Below, piece by piece: positions 1 to 9,270 of a stretch of DNA of 64,000 nucleotides (position 1 is its first letter; the number at the start of each line of letters is the position of its first letter). The DNA comes from an uncultured Eubacteriales bacterium. GTDB taxonomy: Bacteria; Bacillota; Clostridia; Oscillospirales; Acutalibacteraceae. Below the pieces are notes generated by a model. That model was not told the origin of the DNA. It saw only the letters and a list, made by a program, of their open reading frames with translations, and made no database searches. A program made the position numbers and the translations under genes. Location: NCBI GenBank assembly GCA_934728355.1, contig CAKVEA010000002.1, positions 124,001 to 188,000 on the forward strand, read 5' to 3'.

Positions 1-1
1 A

Positions 2-220
2 GTTACCGGACTGCTGCAGCCCGAAAATGAACGAGAAATAAAACCCGCAACAAATAAAATATTTTTACTTCATAATGCTCATATACCTGCAGTAATAGCA
101 GAATGTGGATTTATTTCAAATCCTGAAGAATCGGCAAAATTAAAAACCGAAAAATACCAAAATCAAATGGCATTTTCAATATATTGCGGTATAGTTAATT
201 ACTTTATGGAAGACACTTGA
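2..220 (+). CDS. N-acetylmuramoyl-L-alanine amidase (CwlD/Amidase_3 type), C-terminal fragment
   Basis: The frame is open from the window edge to a TGA and gives the last 72 residues of a protein. It contains HNAHIPAVIAECGFISNPEE, the C-terminal part of zinc amidases of the Amidase_3 family, with the conserved Glu of the [VA]E.GF.SN motif that helps bind zinc or activate water. A C-terminal helix ends in GIVNYF. Such amidases cut the bond between muramic acid and L-Ala in peptidoglycan; the CwlD branch acts in spore cortex formation. The fragment cannot separate CwlD from other Amidase_3 enzymes. radA follows after 59 bp on the same strand, so the two may be cotranscribed. The 5' part is outside the window. 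Confidence 0.8.
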   Translation, partial: VTGLLQPENEREIKPATNKIFLLHNAHIPAVIAECGFISNPEESAKLKTEKYQNQMAFSIYCGIVNYFMEDT

Positions 221-279
221 TTTTAAATTCTCAAGCTGATAAATTTATATTTAAGAAATTTAAAACAGAGGAATTCAAA

Positions 280-1665
280 ATGAATAAAAAAATAAAAAGT
301 ATTTTTGTTTGTTCAGAGTGTGGTTTTGAATCCGCAAAGTGGAACGGTATATGTCCTTCATGCGGTCAAGGAAACACTATGAATGAAGAAACTGTATCTT
401 TGAGTAAAAAATCAAGTGCAAAAACTTCAAAAAATTTCGGAAATATAAGTCAAATATCAATCAAAGATGTAGATATAAACAAAGAAACTCGGTACACTAC
501 CGGATTTAAAGAATTAGACAGAACCTTCGGTGGCGGAATAGTTAAAGGATCTCTTTCACTTTTAGGCGGCACACCCGGTATAGGAAAATCAACACTGCTT
601 TTACAAATATGTAATTATCTCGATAAAAACTTAAAAATTTTGTATGTCTCCGGAGAAGAATCTCAAAGGCAAATAAAAATGAGAGCTTCAAGGCTGGGAG
701 TAAATAATGAAAATTTATTTCTCATGACCCAAACAGATATTGATTTAATATCCTCTGAGGTGCAACTTAGCAGACCAGATATTTTAATAGTAGATTCAAT
801 TCAAACTATGAGCAGCCCTGATTCATCTTCAATCCCGGGAAGTGTTTCTCAGGTTAAAGAATGTACAAATGTTTTTTTAAATATTTCCAAGTCTCTTGAC
901 ATTACGGTTTTAATGATAGGCCATGTCAACAAAGATGGTGCGATTGCAGGTCCAAAAGTTCTTGAACATATGGTAGATACAGTTCTTTATTTTGAAGGAG
1001 ATAATCAAACTTCATATAGAATTCTAAGAGCTGTTAAAAACAGACACGGCTCGACTAATGAACTAGGTGTATTTTGCATGAGCAATGAAGGTTTAAGTGA
1101 AGTACAAAATCCTTCAGAAATGCTTCTTTCAGGGAAGCCAAAGGGTATTCCGGGTATATGTGTTGCATGTATTTTAGAAGGTACCAGACCTCTTTTGACC
1201 GAAGTTCAAGGACTCGTCACTCCTACTTCTTTCGGAAACCCAAGAAGAATGTCTACAGGATTTGACTACAACAGAATGTCATTAATTTTAGCGGTTTTAG
1301 AAAAACGTGCAGGATACCATTTTTCTTCAATGGATGCGTATATAAACGCAGTAGGCGGAATTAAACTTGACGAACCTGCAGCGGATTTATCAGTTGCTAT
1401 TGCGCTTGTTTCAAGCTTAAAAGATGCTGTTATAAGCGATGACGTTGTAGCTTTTGGGGAAATAGGCCTCGCCGGTGAAATAAGAGCTGTTCCAAATGCA
1501 GAAGGAAGAATAAAAGAAGCTGCTCGTTTAGGATTTTCAAAATGTATAATACCTTACCATAATTTAAAATCTTTATCTTCAAAAACAGAAAAATACGATA
1601 TAGAAATAGTAGGTGTAAAAACAATTCGTCAAGCAGTAAATGAAGCTTTAGAAACAGTATCTTGA
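280..1665 (+). CDS. radA: DNA repair protein RadA (branch-migration ATPase)
   Basis: RadA/Sms is a RecA-like, DnaB-related ATPase that helps process recombination intermediates. The 461-residue product has the family layout: a zinc finger with Cys11, Cys14, Cys25 and Cys28; Walker A GGTPGIGKST at 96-105; the RadA signature KNRHG at 253-257; and a C-terminal Lon-protease-like domain. The ATG at 280 is chosen because GAGG lies upstream at 268-271 and the zinc finger then starts at the normal distance. A TTG 63 bases upstream is in frame but would add residues the family lacks. The gene converges on addA and the two coding ends overlap by 18 bp. Length is normal. Confidence 0.97.
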   Translation: MNKKIKSIFVCSECGFESAKWNGICPSCGQGNTMNEETVSLSKKSSAKTSKNFGNISQISIKDVDINKETRYTTGFKELDRTFGGGIVKGSLSLLGGTPGIGKSTLLLQICNYLDKNLKILYVSGEESQRQIKMRASRLGVNNENLFLMTQTDIDLISSEVQLSRPDILIVDSIQTMSSPDSSSIPGSVSQVKECTNVFLNISKSLDITVLMIGHVNKDGAIAGPKVLEHMVDTVLYFEGDNQTSYRILRAVKNRHGSTNELGVFCMSNEGLSEVQNPSEMLLSGKPKGIPGICVACILEGTRPLLTEVQGLVTPTSFGNPRRMSTGFDYNRMSLILAVLEKRAGYHFSSMDAYINAVGGIKLDEPAADLSVAIALVSSLKDAVISDDVVAFGEIGLAGEIRAVPNAEGRIKEAARLGFSKCIIPYHNLKSLSSKTEKYDIEIVGVKTIRQAVNEALETVS

Positions 1666-4600
1666 CAAATAGAATGAATATATCCCTATTTCTTTAACAT
1701 CTATGGAAGTTGTTTCTTCAAGTGCATATTTATAAATTTTAAGTTGAGAAACATATTTTTCATAAAGAACATTTATATCCTCGATTTTATCGGTCTTATA
1801 ATCAACTATTACAAATTTTCCGTCTTCAATAAATGCACAATCCATCGCTCCTTGAACAACTATGGATCCTTCATCGTTCTTGTTGTAAAAAGGAGTATTT
1901 TTTATTGGCATATTAACAGAAAATCTATGTTCGCGAAGAATTTTAGGACTTTTCAAAATTCTTTGGTATAAATCAGAATTTAAAAAATTTTTTATTGATT
2001 CTAAATTTAAAAGTTTAAATTCCTCATAAGATATGAGACCTTTTTTTACTAAGCTTTCAATTTCAGCATCTAAATTTTCATATGCTTTTTTTAAATCAGC
2101 AAAACACATAAATTTATGCATTACAGTACCTCTTTCGGCTGATGAAGCATTAGAAAAAGACATAAATTTCGGTTTTGATGAAGCAAAATATTCCTTCCAT
2201 TCCCCACTGCTTGAAAGTTTTGAAGCTGCTATTTTTATCGGCATTTCAAATAAATGCTTGAAAGGGTATTCAAATGATGTTTTTTTTCTTATTTCTTCTA
2301 AATCTAAATCCGAAAAATCATCTTTTGGGAAAATTGAAACATTGTATTCATTGTCAGGAGTTTCCGCTTCGGTTTTACTTTCAATAATTTCTATTTCCCA
2401 ATTGAGTTCTTCTTTTATTTTTGGTTTTTTATCTAAAAATTCAATTCCTAGAGCTTCAAAAAGTTTGCACTTCAGAGGACTAAAACAAATACATATTATA
2501 AACCAATCAAGAAAGCAATCCGCTGCTTTAACAAGATACTTGGGAACAGATTTAAAGCTATCCATAAAAATGCATTTATCTTTTATTTTTTTTAAATCTT
2601 TAACTGCAGAAAATACTACAAGTTTTTGTTTTGCGCGAGTGAGTGCAACATACAAAATTCTCATTTCCTCAGAAATACCTTCATTTTTATTTTTCAGGTT
2701 TAATGATCTAAAAATTAAATTATCATACTCTATGAGTCCGTCACTGCTCTTGGATTTAAAAGCGACTCCCAAGTCAGGATGAAAAACTATGTTTTCATTG
2801 TCTGTTGCAAATTTTCTTTGACATCCCGCTAAAATACAAATCGGAAATTCAAGTCCTTTTGATTTGTGAATACTCATAACTTTAACAGTATTTTCAACCT
2901 CTGAAGAAACAGAAGCTGAAGGTAAATCGCAGTTTCTCTTTTTAATTCCGTCTATGAACCTAATAAACCCGCTTAACCCTCCGGAAAAATCATCATCAAA
3001 TTTTTTAGCATAATCTCTTAATAAAAACAAATTTGACTTTTTTAAGTTCCCTCCTGGAGCTGCAAGTAAAATATAAGGATATTCTGTATCTTGGTATATA
3101 TAGTCAATTAACTCAGAACAAGAAAGTGTTCCACCGACTCTTCTATATGTTTCGATTTTATCTAAAAAATTTTTTATATCTTCAGATTTTTCATAGTAAT
3201 CTTTAAGTAAAAAATAAAACGGCTTTTCTTTATTTTCACATCTTAAAGTACCTAATTTTTCTATACTGAAACTAAAAATAGGACTAACCATACAAGCAAC
3301 AATAGAAACATCATCTATTGGATTATCTATAACTTTCAAAAGAGAAATCATGGAAGAAATTTCGGAAGTTCCTAAAAATTCATCGTTAGTTTCCGAAAAA
3401 GAAGGAACACAACATAAATTTAACTCTCTTGAATAGATATGTGCATGAGAATTTGAGCTTCTTAACAAAACACAAAAATCACTGTAAGTAACATTTCTAT
3501 AAATGTTTCCCTGCTTAACCTTATACCCCTCGGAAATCATTTTTAAAATAGTTTTGGCTATCTCCCGGGCTTCGATAATATCACTTTCATCAGACTCCTT
3601 CAGACTTACAATTTTAAAAGAAACACTGTTTTCCTCACTTTCTGAATAATCTGCCCCATAAGAAAGTCTTTCTTCTTCGCCGTATTCCATTTCACCTACT
3701 TCTTTGGACATCAAGCTTTCAAAAATCATATTAACACTTTCAATTATGGATTTCTTGCTTCTAAAATTTTTATCAAGTATTATTTTTGAAGGATACTTAG
3801 GGGAATTTTTTTCGTAGACATCATATTTTTCTTTCTTAGACAAAAATATATCCGGTCTTGATTGCCTAAACTTATATATACTTTGCTTAACATCGCCAAC
3901 CATAAATAAATTTTCTTCATTTTTAGTTATAAGTTTAAAAATCACATTTTGTACTTCATTTATATCTTGGTATTCATCAACCATTACTTCTTCATACTTT
4001 TTAGAAATTTCTTCGGCCAACATGCTTTTTTTAAGTGAATTTCCATCCTTGGAAAGAAGTTTTATGGTAAGTCTTTCTAAATCACTGAATTCAAGAGTAT
4101 TTTTAAGTATTTTAAGCGACCAAATTTCATTTCTAAAATAAAAAGATACTTTAAAAAGCATTTCAGATAAACGAATTATATATTTTAAATCTTCTTTAGT
4201 TCTTTCTTCTGTAAAAATAAAATATTTATTTTTTATATCGGAAATGATTTTTTTTGCGTAATCTCTTTTTATTACAACTTTATTTTTGTAATCTTCTAAA
4301 TTTTCAGTTCTAAATGGTTTTAATCTTGAAAATGAAAATTCATTAAATCTTTCTCTTACTTTTTCCCACGAAAAAGAATCAAAACTCCTTATTAAGTCTT
4401 CGATATTATTTAAATCTTCTTCAAAAGTATTAAGATAAGCTTTTTTTAAATCTTCAAATTTATTTATTATTTCAATAGAATCTTTCAAAAGTGATGATGC
4501 AAAACTCAAAGAATCTTTTAAACTTTCAAAAATAGATTTTACCCAAATATTTTTTTCAAAACTCAAATCATTTTCATAAAGCTTAGATACATTTTCAAAC

Positions 4601-5172
4601 CACTTTTCAGGAAAAGGAAGAGAGTCCATAAAGTAGCTTATTTTTTGAATTATATCTTCAATTTTATCTCGACTTTTTTCACCACTGAAAACATTTAAAA
4701 TTTCAATAAATTTTTCATTTTCAAATTTGTAAAAATAATCGAAAGTATTTTCAAGAGCTTTTTCTTTTAATGAAACCAATTCACTTTCGGTAGAAATTCT
4801 AAAATTTGGCGAAATACCGAGTTTATAAAAATTTTCTTTTACTAAATTGTTGCAAAAACTATGTATAGTACCGATAGATGCAGATTTAACAAGCATCTGT
4901 TGTTTATGAAGATTTAAATCTTTGGGGTTTTTCAAAATTAAATCGGAAAGGTTTTTTAATATACGGTCTTTCATTTCTTGAGCAGCGGCATTAGTAAAAG
5001 TGACTATTAGAAATCTGTCAAGGTCAATAGGATTTTTTTCATTAGTAATTCTCTCAATTACTCTTTGAACTAGAACAGAAGTTTTTCCGGAACCGGCTGC
5101 AGCCGAAACTAAAACCGTCCCACCGATGGAGTTAATTGCATCAATTTGGTTTTTTGTCCATTTGTTTGCCAT
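1648..5172 (-). CDS. addA: ATP-dependent helicase/nuclease subunit A
   Basis: AddA is the helicase-nuclease subunit of the AddAB enzyme, which resects double-strand breaks for RecA loading in Firmicutes. Seen here: Walker A AAAGSGKT at 24-31, the DEYQD Walker B box near residue 400, the SIHKSKGLEFP helicase box, the VALTRAKQKL motif, and a C-terminal RecB-type nuclease domain with DYKTD. Length (1174 residues) is close to the family norm. The ATG at 5172 is preferred (AAGGAAAGTGAG upstream); a GTG at 5184 is also in frame but sits too close to the AAGGA. The start lies inside the end of addB, so the two are translationally coupled. Confidence 0.96.
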   Translation of the reverse strand: MANKWTKNQIDAINSIGGTVLVSAAAGSGKTSVLVQRVIERITNEKNPIDLDRFLIVTFTNAAAQEMKDRILKNLSDLILKNPKDLNLHKQQMLVKSASIGTIHSFCNNLVKENFYKLGISPNFRISTESELVSLKEKALENTFDYFYKFENEKFIEILNVFSGEKSRDKIEDIIQKISYFMDSLPFPEKWFENVSKLYENDLSFEKNIWVKSIFESLKDSLSFASSLLKDSIEIINKFEDLKKAYLNTFEEDLNNIEDLIRSFDSFSWEKVRERFNEFSFSRLKPFRTENLEDYKNKVVIKRDYAKKIISDIKNKYFIFTEERTKEDLKYIIRLSEMLFKVSFYFRNEIWSLKILKNTLEFSDLERLTIKLLSKDGNSLKKSMLAEEISKKYEEVMVDEYQDINEVQNVIFKLITKNEENLFMVGDVKQSIYKFRQSRPDIFLSKKEKYDVYEKNSPKYPSKIILDKNFRSKKSIIESVNMIFESLMSKEVGEMEYGEEERLSYGADYSESEENSVSFKIVSLKESDESDIIEAREIAKTILKMISEGYKVKQGNIYRNVTYSDFCVLLRSSNSHAHIYSRELNLCCVPSFSETNDEFLGTSEISSMISLLKVIDNPIDDVSIVACMVSPIFSFSIEKLGTLRCENKEKPFYFLLKDYYEKSEDIKNFLDKIETYRRVGGTLSCSELIDYIYQDTEYPYILLAAPGGNLKKSNLFLLRDYAKKFDDDFSGGLSGFIRFIDGIKKRNCDLPSASVSSEVENTVKVMSIHKSKGLEFPICILAGCQRKFATDNENIVFHPDLGVAFKSKSSDGLIEYDNLIFRSLNLKNKNEGISEEMRILYVALTRAKQKLVVFSAVKDLKKIKDKCIFMDSFKSVPKYLVKAADCFLDWFIICICFSPLKCKLFEALGIEFLDKKPKIKEELNWEIEIIESKTEAETPDNEYNVSIFPKDDFSDLDLEEIRKKTSFEYPFKHLFEMPIKIAASKLSSSGEWKEYFASSKPKFMSFSNASSAERGTVMHKFMCFADLKKAYENLDAEIESLVKKGLISYEEFKLLNLESIKNFLNSDLYQRILKSPKILREHRFSVNMPIKNTPFYNKNDEGSIVVQGAMDCAFIEDGKFVIVDYKTDKIEDINVLYEKYVSQLKIYKYALEETTSIDVKEIGIYSFYLSRYCF

Positions 5173-8100
5173 TTTCGAGCTCACTTTCCTTCATTTTTTC
5201 TATAGTAAATTCATTAGTCATAGGATTTACATCAATAAAATAATCATTTTCATATCCGCATATGCATTTGTACTTACACCACTTACACAAGGAATCATTT
5301 TTATTACACCTGGGATTTGCAGAAAATTTCCCGTTTAAAATATCATTTCCCATAGTCTTTATCAACTTTTTTATGTATCTATATATGACTTCAAGATTCT
5401 CTTCGCTTATTAGAGAATCAGATTTTTTGATTTCTCCATTTTTTATGGTAGCAGGGATAAATTTTCCTGATGCATCTTTTTCCATACCTTTTATTACATC
5501 TTGATTATCTATTATTAAACCGTTCATCTTTAATTTTTTTTCTATATCGTCAAAAACTTTTTTTGAGTTATTACCCGAAAAACTTTGAGCGACGGGTTTT
5601 ATAGCATTAAAATAAAGTATTCCTGCAGGTTTTAAATTTTTAAGACTTTCCATACCATTTTTAGAAATTGTTAAAAGATATATAAGCATTTGCATATTAA
5701 GTCCATAAAAAACATCTGAAAGTTTAAAAGTTTTAGTTCCTGTCTTGTAATCAATTATTCTAACGTAATTTCCGGAACTGTTTCTCATAATATCTGCTCT
5801 GTCGACTTTTCCTTCTATAGTTATATTTGAATTCTCTGAAACGGGAAAATTTAAAGGTTTTACTTTTCCGTGCTTTGAAATTTCTATTTCTGTATCAAAG
5901 ACTTTGAATTCAGATTGATCAAATTCTTCTTTAAAATGTTTCATTAAAAAAATTACCGAATTCTTCAATCTTTCAATGGTATATAGGAAAAATTTAGGCT
6001 TATTTTCCAAGCCTCCCAATTTTTGATTTATATAATTTTCTAAAAGATTAGAAATTTCTTTTTCAATTTCTTCCTGCGTAAAAGAAAAGTCAGATTTAAC
6101 ACCATATTTTTTAAATAGTTTTTCAAAGAGATAATGAATAAGTGTTCCGTAGTCCATAAAGTTGAAATCTGCTAAATTTTTAGGTTTTATTTTAAGTCCG
6201 TATTCACAAAAATACGCAAATCTGCATTTATGATACTTTTCTATTTGAGAAGCTGAAAGTTTTAAATTTTCTTTAAATAAATCTTTTGCATTTTCCGGGA
6301 CTTTAAAATTAAAACGGTCTTCATCTAAATAAAGTTTTATTGATTCACACTTTTTCTTGTATTCTTCGTCGCATGAAAGAAATTTTTCTAAAATTCTTGA
6401 AATTTTGCTACCGGAGTTTTTTATTCCAGCATAGACTTCAAATGCTGTACTTTTTGATAAAATAAAGTCCTGATCTGAAAAATTACTTCTGTGTAAAATC
6501 CTTATATATGGGAAAATATCTCTTATTTCCTTGATTATTTCTGAAGGAAATTTACTTTTTTTAAATGAGTCAGCTGAAGGCCAGCTAATAAAAAGTTTTT
6601 CTTTTGCAGAAGAAACCGCTGTATAAGCAATAAATCTTTCTTTCATTAGAAATATTTCTCTTGTATCTTTAATTTCAGCACCTAAAGAGGATATATAACT
6701 GACTTCTTTATCGGTAAATATTTCAGAACTACTTGGAACTTTTGGAAATTCACCATTTACAGCACCTATAATAAATGCTACTTTAGAGCCAGTTAAATTT
6801 GATCGTTCGACACTTGAAACAGTAACATTATCTACACATTGTGGAACATAAGAAAAATCTGTAAAATTAAGTGCAAGTTTAAAAATCTCCAAGTATTTTC
6901 TCGAGGATATCTTTTTTTCCGAAAGAGCATTTGCAACTTCATTTAAAACCTCCATAGTTACATCCCAAATCATTGCATGTTTTTCGGCAGATTGGCTACT
7001 TGAAACTTCTAAATTTTCGCAAAATATTTTTAAATTTTCAGGTGCATTTATGTCAATTAATAACTTATATAAAGCAGTGGAAATTTCTTTACCCGAAGCC
7101 TTATATATTCTCTTTTTGAATTTTTCTATAGGACCTAAAAACCGTTCACGCAAAGAGTTAATTTTTTGAAGATATTCTATATCTTCCGGTTCAAATTCTT
7201 TATAATACCCTTTTGGATGAGCTTCAAAATTTTTCATCCACATTTCTGATTTTATATTCCACATTAAAACATAGTTTTCTAAGACAGATACTTCTTCAGA
7301 TGTAAATCCTGCCAGACCGGTTTTAAGATATCTTAAAACATCCTCCGGACTAAAATTATTGTGCAATATATCGAAGGCTGATATCATAAGAATAATTAAA
7401 TTTTTATTAAAAAGTTTTTCAGGGACGTCCATAAAATATGGTATATTATGTCTTTTCAAAGAACTTTTTAAATAATTTTCATATAGATTCATATCTCGGG
7501 TAAGAATAACAAAATCTTTGTATCTATAGTTTTTTTCACAAATCAATTTTTGAATATTTCCAGCAACGTATTCACATTCATCGTTAAGGTCAAAAGCATT
7601 ATAAATTGAAATATTTTCAGGAGACTCTAAAAATTTAATTTTACTCGGTTTGAATATATTTTCTTCAAGAAGTTTAAGATCTTCATTTTTTGTATTTTCT
7701 CCGTTAATTTCTATTTCATTAACGTCACGAGGAATTTCAGAAGCTATTTTTTTTATTTTAGAAATAGTTTTTTGAACAGGCAAAAAAAGACTATACTCGG
7801 GGAATTCGTTAGCCGAAGTATCTATGCAAAAAGACATATAAACATCTTCGACTTGAACTATAATCTCCTTTATAATTGAAAATTGTTGAGCAGTAAAATT
7901 ACTAAAGCCATCAAAGAAAAAAGTGTAATCTTCAAATACATGACCGGAAGATATCATATCCTCGAGAACATTAAGATTATCCATAGGGTCACTAAAATCT
8001 TCATTTATCATTTCTTCATAAGTTTCATAAATTGAAATTATTTCTTTTATTTTCTGTTTAAGTATTCCTTCTTTGCAATTATCATATATTTTTTTAAGAG

Positions 8101-8506
8101 ACTCTTTATTTATTTTATTTGCTTTAAATTCATGAATAGTTTCCAAAATAAGCTCAGCAAGATTAATATCTGCATAGCTTTTTTTATACATCTCAAGACT
8201 GGATTTTGATTTTTCTATTGCTTGACTAACCATTATTATTTGTGAAACATCACTTTTTACATTTGGCTTTGGAATCCTCAAAATACCGGAAACAAAATCA
8301 ACCATTCTTGAAAAACTAAGGACTTTTATTTTGCTGAAATCCTTATTACCCAAAAAATCCAGCATAAACTTCTCTTTTTCAAAAGACATCTGTTCCGGAA
8401 CAACTATTATTATTTTTTTATTACCATTTTTAACTTTTTCGAGTACAATTTTATTTATTCTAGCCGACTTACCCGAATTTGCTCTTCCTAAAATAAAATT
8501 TACCAT
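5141..8506 (-). CDS. addB: ATP-dependent helicase/deoxyribonuclease subunit B
   Basis: AddB is the partner of AddA: it recognises Chi-like sequences and carries the second nuclease domain. The product (1121 residues) starts with a P-loop GRANSGKS. Near the C-terminus it has the nuclease motif DYKTG and the cysteines that hold the AddB iron-sulfur cluster: one in the KCRFAYFC region and a C-terminal C-x2-C-x5-C (CKWCKYKCIC). The ATG at 8506 is chosen because GGAAGTGA lies just upstream; an ATG at 8521 has no ribosome-binding site. The addB 3' end overlaps the addA start. A TATAAT at 8535-8540 on this strand may be its -10 box. Confidence 0.96.
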   Translation of the reverse strand: MVNFILGRANSGKSARINKIVLEKVKNGNKKIIIVVPEQMSFEKEKFMLDFLGNKDFSKIKVLSFSRMVDFVSGILRIPKPNVKSDVSQIIMVSQAIEKSKSSLEMYKKSYADINLAELILETIHEFKANKINKESLKKIYDNCKEGILKQKIKEIISIYETYEEMINEDFSDPMDNLNVLEDMISSGHVFEDYTFFFDGFSNFTAQQFSIIKEIIVQVEDVYMSFCIDTSANEFPEYSLFLPVQKTISKIKKIASEIPRDVNEIEINGENTKNEDLKLLEENIFKPSKIKFLESPENISIYNAFDLNDECEYVAGNIQKLICEKNYRYKDFVILTRDMNLYENYLKSSLKRHNIPYFMDVPEKLFNKNLIILMISAFDILHNNFSPEDVLRYLKTGLAGFTSEEVSVLENYVLMWNIKSEMWMKNFEAHPKGYYKEFEPEDIEYLQKINSLRERFLGPIEKFKKRIYKASGKEISTALYKLLIDINAPENLKIFCENLEVSSSQSAEKHAMIWDVTMEVLNEVANALSEKKISSRKYLEIFKLALNFTDFSYVPQCVDNVTVSSVERSNLTGSKVAFIIGAVNGEFPKVPSSSEIFTDKEVSYISSLGAEIKDTREIFLMKERFIAYTAVSSAKEKLFISWPSADSFKKSKFPSEIIKEIRDIFPYIRILHRSNFSDQDFILSKSTAFEVYAGIKNSGSKISRILEKFLSCDEEYKKKCESIKLYLDEDRFNFKVPENAKDLFKENLKLSASQIEKYHKCRFAYFCEYGLKIKPKNLADFNFMDYGTLIHYLFEKLFKKYGVKSDFSFTQEEIEKEISNLLENYINQKLGGLENKPKFFLYTIERLKNSVIFLMKHFKEEFDQSEFKVFDTEIEISKHGKVKPLNFPVSENSNITIEGKVDRADIMRNSSGNYVRIIDYKTGTKTFKLSDVFYGLNMQMLIYLLTISKNGMESLKNLKPAGILYFNAIKPVAQSFSGNNSKKVFDDIEKKLKMNGLIIDNQDVIKGMEKDASGKFIPATIKNGEIKKSDSLISEENLEVIYRYIKKLIKTMGNDILNGKFSANPRCNKNDSLCKWCKYKCICGYENDYFIDVNPMTNEFTIEKMKESELENGKQMDKKPN

Positions 8507-8570
8507 ATAAATCACTTCCATAACATTTAAATTAATTATATCACTAAAAATAAATTTTTAAAATTATATA

Positions 8571-8600
8571 TTGACAATCAAATTTCAATAGTGTATGATA
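8571..8600 (+). promoter_or_regulatory. Promoter of tRNA-Pro
   Basis: TTGACA (8571-8576), 18 bases, TATGAT (8595-8600). This is a near-perfect vegetative sigma factor promoter about 30 bases upstream of the tRNA. It lies back to back with the addB upstream region. Confidence 0.85.
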
Positions 8601-8630
8601 TAAATATCTTAAAGTAAAAACAGAATATTT

Positions 8631-8707
8631 CGAGGTGTAGCTCAGTTTGGTAGAGTGCTTGGTTTGGGACCAAGATGCCGCAGGTTCGAGTCCTGTCACC
8701 TCGACCA
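8631..8707 (+). tRNA. tRNA-Pro (anticodon UGG)
   Basis: A full cloverleaf can be folded by eye: acceptor CGAGGTG/CACCTCG, D arm GCTC/GAGT, anticodon stem CTTGG/CCAAG with loop TTTGGGA (anticodon TGG), T arm GCAGG/CCTGT with TTCGAGT loop, discriminator A. CCA is encoded at 8705-8707. It is a single-gene unit with its own promoter and terminator. Confidence 0.97.
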
Positions 8708-8712
8708 TAATT

Positions 8713-8744
8713 AAGCAGTAAATTTAATTTACTGCTTATTTTTT
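8713..8744 (+). terminator. Rho-independent terminator of tRNA-Pro
   Basis: A 10-bp perfect stem, AAGCAGTAAA (8713-8722) with TTTACTGCTT (8728-8737), loop TTTAA, followed by ATTTTTT. It begins six bases after the CCA end. Confidence 0.9.
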
Positions 8745-9021
8745 GTCAAAATTTAAGAAAATTTATAAACACTTAAAAGCTATTAAATATGTTTCTTTCA
8801 AAGATAATTTGAACGCAGAGATATTTTTTATTGTTCTATGAAATTTCTAAAAATGCTATAAAATTCTCTTATTTTTCTCTGTAAAGTATTTCTGAAAAAT
8901 TTTTATATATATTTCCGGAAAGGTAAAATTAAGTACAAATAACTTATGAAAAATTCTATTGATTATGCAATTCAAAATGATGAATGCTGATGAATCAAGA
9001 AAAAATAATTAATAAGTAATT
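8745..9021. other. Gene-free AT-rich stretch at the left edge of the island
   Basis: I see no credible ORF or RNA gene. The segment 8862-8905 contains sequences that recur in part at 12807-12821 and 13952-13970, on the other side of the restriction-modification genes (see findings). Confidence 0.5.
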
Positions 9022-9050
9022 AAAACGCTTATGGCGTTTTGGCGTTTTTT
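9022..9050 (+). terminator. Terminator-like hairpin upstream of the restriction-modification operon
   Basis: AAAACGC (9022-9028) pairs with GCGTTTT (9034-9040), loop TTATG, followed by GGCGTTTTTT. It has the form of a plus-strand intrinsic terminator. No plus-strand gene is visible directly before it, so it may insulate the island from tRNA-Pro transcription or be left from a lost gene. Confidence 0.55.
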
Positions 9051-9051
9051 A

Positions 9052-9081
9052 TTGACTTCTTATTTTTTATCATGATAAAAT
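9052..9081 (+). promoter_or_regulatory. Putative promoter of the RHH/methyltransferase operon
   Basis: TTGACT (9052-9057), 18 bases, TAAAAT (9076-9081). It lies about 30 bases upstream of the small RHH gene, which has GGAG as ribosome-binding site just after 9098. Confidence 0.55.
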
Positions 9082-9111
9082 ATTATAAGATTAATTAATG
9101 GAGCTAAATAT

Positions 9112-9270
9112 ATGAAAGATATAAGAATAAGTATTAGATTAACAGAAGAAGAACATTTTAAATTGAAGTTACTTGCTATGAAAAAGAAAAAAAGTATCCA
9201 AGCATTAATGTATGACTATATAAAAAAAGAGTTAAAAAAGGAGGAAAATAAAAATAATGAAAAGAATTAA
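9112..9270 (+). CDS. Small ribbon-helix-helix (CopG/Arc-like) protein
   Basis: A 52-residue protein with the pattern of a ribbon-helix-helix DNA-binding domain: a short strand DIRISIRLT, then helix EEEHFKLKLLAMKKK, then a second helix SIQALMYDYIKKELKK. RHH proteins act as dimers and often autoregulate plasmid, toxin-antitoxin or phage operons. The 3' end overlaps the first methyltransferase start by 14 bp, so translation is coupled; the GGAGG inside its C-terminal codons serves as the ribosome-binding site of that gene. A role as controller of the restriction-modification genes is inferred from position only. Confidence 0.7.
   Translation: MKDIRISIRLTEEEHFKLKLLAMKKKKSIQALMYDYIKKELKKEENKNNEKN

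Noticed and set aside
217..279. Upstream TTG start for radA giving 21 more residues
   Set aside because: No ribosome-binding site, it overlaps the amidase stop, and it moves the zinc finger away from the N-terminus. ATG 280 has GAGG.
2033..2782. 249-codon open frame on + opposite addA
   Set aside because: Antisense to a clearly conserved gene, with no ribosome-binding site; the Ser/Phe/Lys-rich product is typical of shadow frames in AT-rich DNA.
8631..8707. tRNA-Pro 3' end as attachment site of the island
   Set aside because: I found no second copy of the tRNA 3' end in the following 6 kb.
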